DNA of 6,308 bases. Origin: an uncultured Selenomonadales bacterium (lineage in GTDB: Bacteria; Bacillota; Negativicutes; Selenomonadales; Selenomonadaceae). The first letter of the stretch is position 1. The number at the start of each line of letters is the position of its first letter. A program made the translations under genes and the position numbers. The notes under the pieces are model-generated. The model did no database searches and had not been told where the DNA came from. It was given only the letters and a program-made list of their open reading frames with translations. Positions 4,998-6,308 of the stretch are shown here, piece by piece. The stretch spans positions 1-6,308 of the forward strand of contig CAMVAG010000123.1 in the NCBI GenBank assembly GCA_947165405.1, written 5' to 3'.

Positions 4998-6164
4998 TTA
5001 AAGTCCCGCAGCTTTTCTCAAGGCGTCGGCTTTGTCCGTGCGTTCCCAAGAAAAATCGCTGTCGGTTCTGCCGAAGTGACCGTAAGCTGAAGTGTGCTTG
5101 TAAATCGGGCGGCGCAGGTCGAGCATCTTGATAATTCCGGCGGGGCGCAAGTCAAAGTTTTCTTTAACAAGCTTTTCGATAAGTTCCTCGTCGACTTTGG
5201 CAGTCCCGAAACTTTCGACACGAACGCTCACAGGATAAGCCACGCCGATAGCATAGGCAAGTTGAATTTCGCATTCGTCAGCCAAACCTGCCGCGACAAT
5301 ATTTTTTGCGACGTAACGAGCCGCATAAGCCGCGCTTCTGTCAACTTTTGTGGGGTCTTTGCCGCTGAAAGCTCCGCCGCCGTGACGCGCCCACCCGCCG
5401 TAGGTGTCGACGATAATTTTTCTGCCGGTCAAGCCGCTGTCTCCTTGCGGGCCGCCGATAACAAATTTGCCTGTGGGATTGACGAAAAATTTTGTCTCGG
5501 CAGTGAGAAGCTCGGCGGGAACAATCGGCTTGACGACGTATTCAATCATATCTTTTTTTATTTGCTCAAGTGAAACGTCGGGATTGTGTTGCGTGGAAAT
5601 TACAATCGTATCGACGGCGACGGGCTTGCGACCTTCGTAGGCAATCGTGACTTGAGTTTTTCCGTCGGGGCGAAGGTAATCAACTTCGTGAGTGACTTTG
5701 CGAACTTCGGCAAGACGACGAGCCAACTTGTGCGCCAAAGAAATCGGCAGCGGCATAAATTCGGGCGTTTCATTGATTGCATAGCCGAACATCATGCCTT
5801 GGTCGCCCGCGCCGATTTCATTTTTGTCATCAAAGGCATTGTTGACGCCTTGAGCAATGTCGGGGCTTTGTTCGTCGAGTGAAATTAAAACTCCGACGGT
5901 GTCCGCGTCGAAGCCGTAAGCCGAATCGGTGTAGCCTATGTCGCGAATCGCATTGCGGATGATTTTGGCAATATCGACGTAGCAAGTGGTTGAAATTTCT
6001 CCGACGACGTGAACTTGACCGGTCGTCACCAATGTTTCACAGGCGACGCGACCAATCGGATCTTTCTCTATGATAGCGTCCAAGATGCTGTCTGAAATTC
6101 TGTCCGCGACTTTATCGGGGTGCCCTTCCGTCACGGATTCGGATGTGAATAAAGTTCTGCGCAT
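4998..6164 (-). CDS. metK: S-adenosylmethionine synthetase
   Basis: This 388-residue cytosolic enzyme makes S-adenosylmethionine from methionine and ATP, releasing phosphate and diphosphate. Hallmarks are GHPDK (14-18) in the ATP site, the signature GAGDQG (118-123), the phosphate-binding loop GGGAFSGKD (262-270) and GHFGR (362-366) near the C-terminus. The family is usually 380-400 residues. The open frame continues upstream to 6305, but the start is placed at ATG 6164 because the protein then begins MRRTLFTSESVTEGH, as in other MetK proteins. GAGG (6172-6175) lies 7 nt upstream and the promoter lies inside the longer frame. It is the first gene of a two-gene unit with the M50 protease. Its product is the cofactor for methyltransferases generally; a specific link to the degenerate methyltransferase-like neighbour is not implied. 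Confidence 0.97.
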   Translation of the reverse strand: MRRTLFTSESVTEGHPDKVADRISDSILDAIIEKDPIGRVACETLVTTGQVHVVGEISTTCYVDIAKIIRNAIRDIGYTDSAYGFDADTVGVLISLDEQSPDIAQGVNNAFDDKNEIGAGDQGMMFGYAINETPEFMPLPISLAHKLARRLAEVRKVTHEVDYLRPDGKTQVTIAYEGRKPVAVDTIVISTQHNPDVSLEQIKKDMIEYVVKPIVPAELLTAETKFFVNPTGKFVIGGPQGDSGLTGRKIIVDTYGGWARHGGGAFSGKDPTKVDRSAAYAARYVAKNIVAAGLADECEIQLAYAIGVAYPVSVRVESFGTAKVDEELIEKLVKENFDLRPAGIIKMLDLRRPIYKHTSAYGHFGRTDSDFSWERTDKADALRKAAGL

Positions 6165-6198
6165 TCTTATACCTCGCTTTCCAAGTTTGATTTCGACA

Positions 6199-6227
6199 AA
6201 GCTATCACATTTGATTTTGACTGTCAA
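6199..6227 (-). promoter_or_regulatory. Promoter of metK
   Basis: A perfect TTGACA (6222-6227) is followed after 17 nt by TAGCTT (6199-6204), a weak -10 rescued by TG one base upstream (extended -10). The expected start near 6192 gives a leader of about 28 nt, too short for a SAM riboswitch. The -35 lies in an 11-bp palindrome, TTGAC-T-GTCAA (6217-6227), that could be an operator or chance. Confidence 0.7.
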
Positions 6228-6250
6228 GCGGCGGCGGAAAAGAGCCCTCG

Positions 6251-6263
6251 TCTTTGCCAAAGA
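6251..6263. other. 13-bp palindrome upstream of metK promoter
   Basis: TCTTTGCCAAAGA is symmetric around 6257 and lies about 24 bp upstream of the -35. It could bind a dimeric regulator, but no known operator is recognised and such palindromes occur by chance. The rest of 6228-6308 shows no gene or RNA structure I can support. Confidence 0.25.
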
Positions 6264-6308
6264 GTGGGCACGCAGAACCGGCTGAAGCGATTCAGATTTC
6301 CTCACTTC

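Noticed and set aside
6165..6305. A 47-residue N-terminal extension of MetK to a start at 6305
   Set aside because: MetK proteins begin with the MRRTLFTSESVTEGH-like sequence, a ribosome binding site precedes the ATG at 6164, and the promoter lies within the supposed extension.
6165..6308. SAM riboswitch upstream of metK
   Set aside because: I could not recognise the conserved multi-helix core, and the predicted transcription start leaves about 28 nt of leader.

Overview
The window looks like chromosomal DNA from a Bacillota-type bacterium, most plausibly of the Negativicutes/Selenomonadales kind. That guess rests on strong AGGAGG-like ribosome binding sites, TTG starts on three of seven genes, Gram-positive-style hairpin/T-tract terminators and the protein families present. 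The sequence alone does not prove the lineage. I see no transposase, integrase, phage gene, tRNA, rRNA or CRISPR array.

Layout. (a) Positions 1-318: a small secreted peptide with a C2CH zinc-binding pattern, its own intrinsic terminator, and a probable promoter firing leftward out of the window. (b) 317-1612, minus strand: an NhaC-family Na+/H+ antiporter whose stop codon lies in the T-tract of the small gene's terminator. (c) 1613-1770: a divergent control region with two overlapping promoters in a 33-bp imperfect palindrome, then an orphan Shine-Dalgarno sequence and the first of three AT-rich heptamer-repeat elements. (d) 1771-4303, plus strand: a probable operon of a Cof-type HAD phosphatase, a GT-A-like glycosyltransferase (Glyco_tranf_2_5 type) and a methyltransferase-like protein with a degraded cofactor motif, ended by a bidirectional terminator. 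(e) 4343-6164, minus strand: metK (S-adenosylmethionine synthetase) followed 19 nt later by a site-2-protease-family (M50) membrane metalloprotease, driven by a clear promoter at 6199-6227.

The conserved genes are ordinary. The unusual part is the non-coding structure of the plus-strand operon. Each of its three genes is preceded, just upstream of its ribosome binding site, by heptamers of the form AATTRGG/AATKRGG. Two of the three elements have an inverted right arm and can fold into hairpins. The left arm of the first is a 33-nt perfect inverted copy of the right arm of the second, so the HAD gene sits between inverted repeats. The second element also supplies the last codons and stop of the HAD gene. 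Together with the mirror-image divergent promoters, this suggests a mobile or expanding small repeat that has inserted at translation-initiation regions and may affect expression of the glycosylation-type genes.
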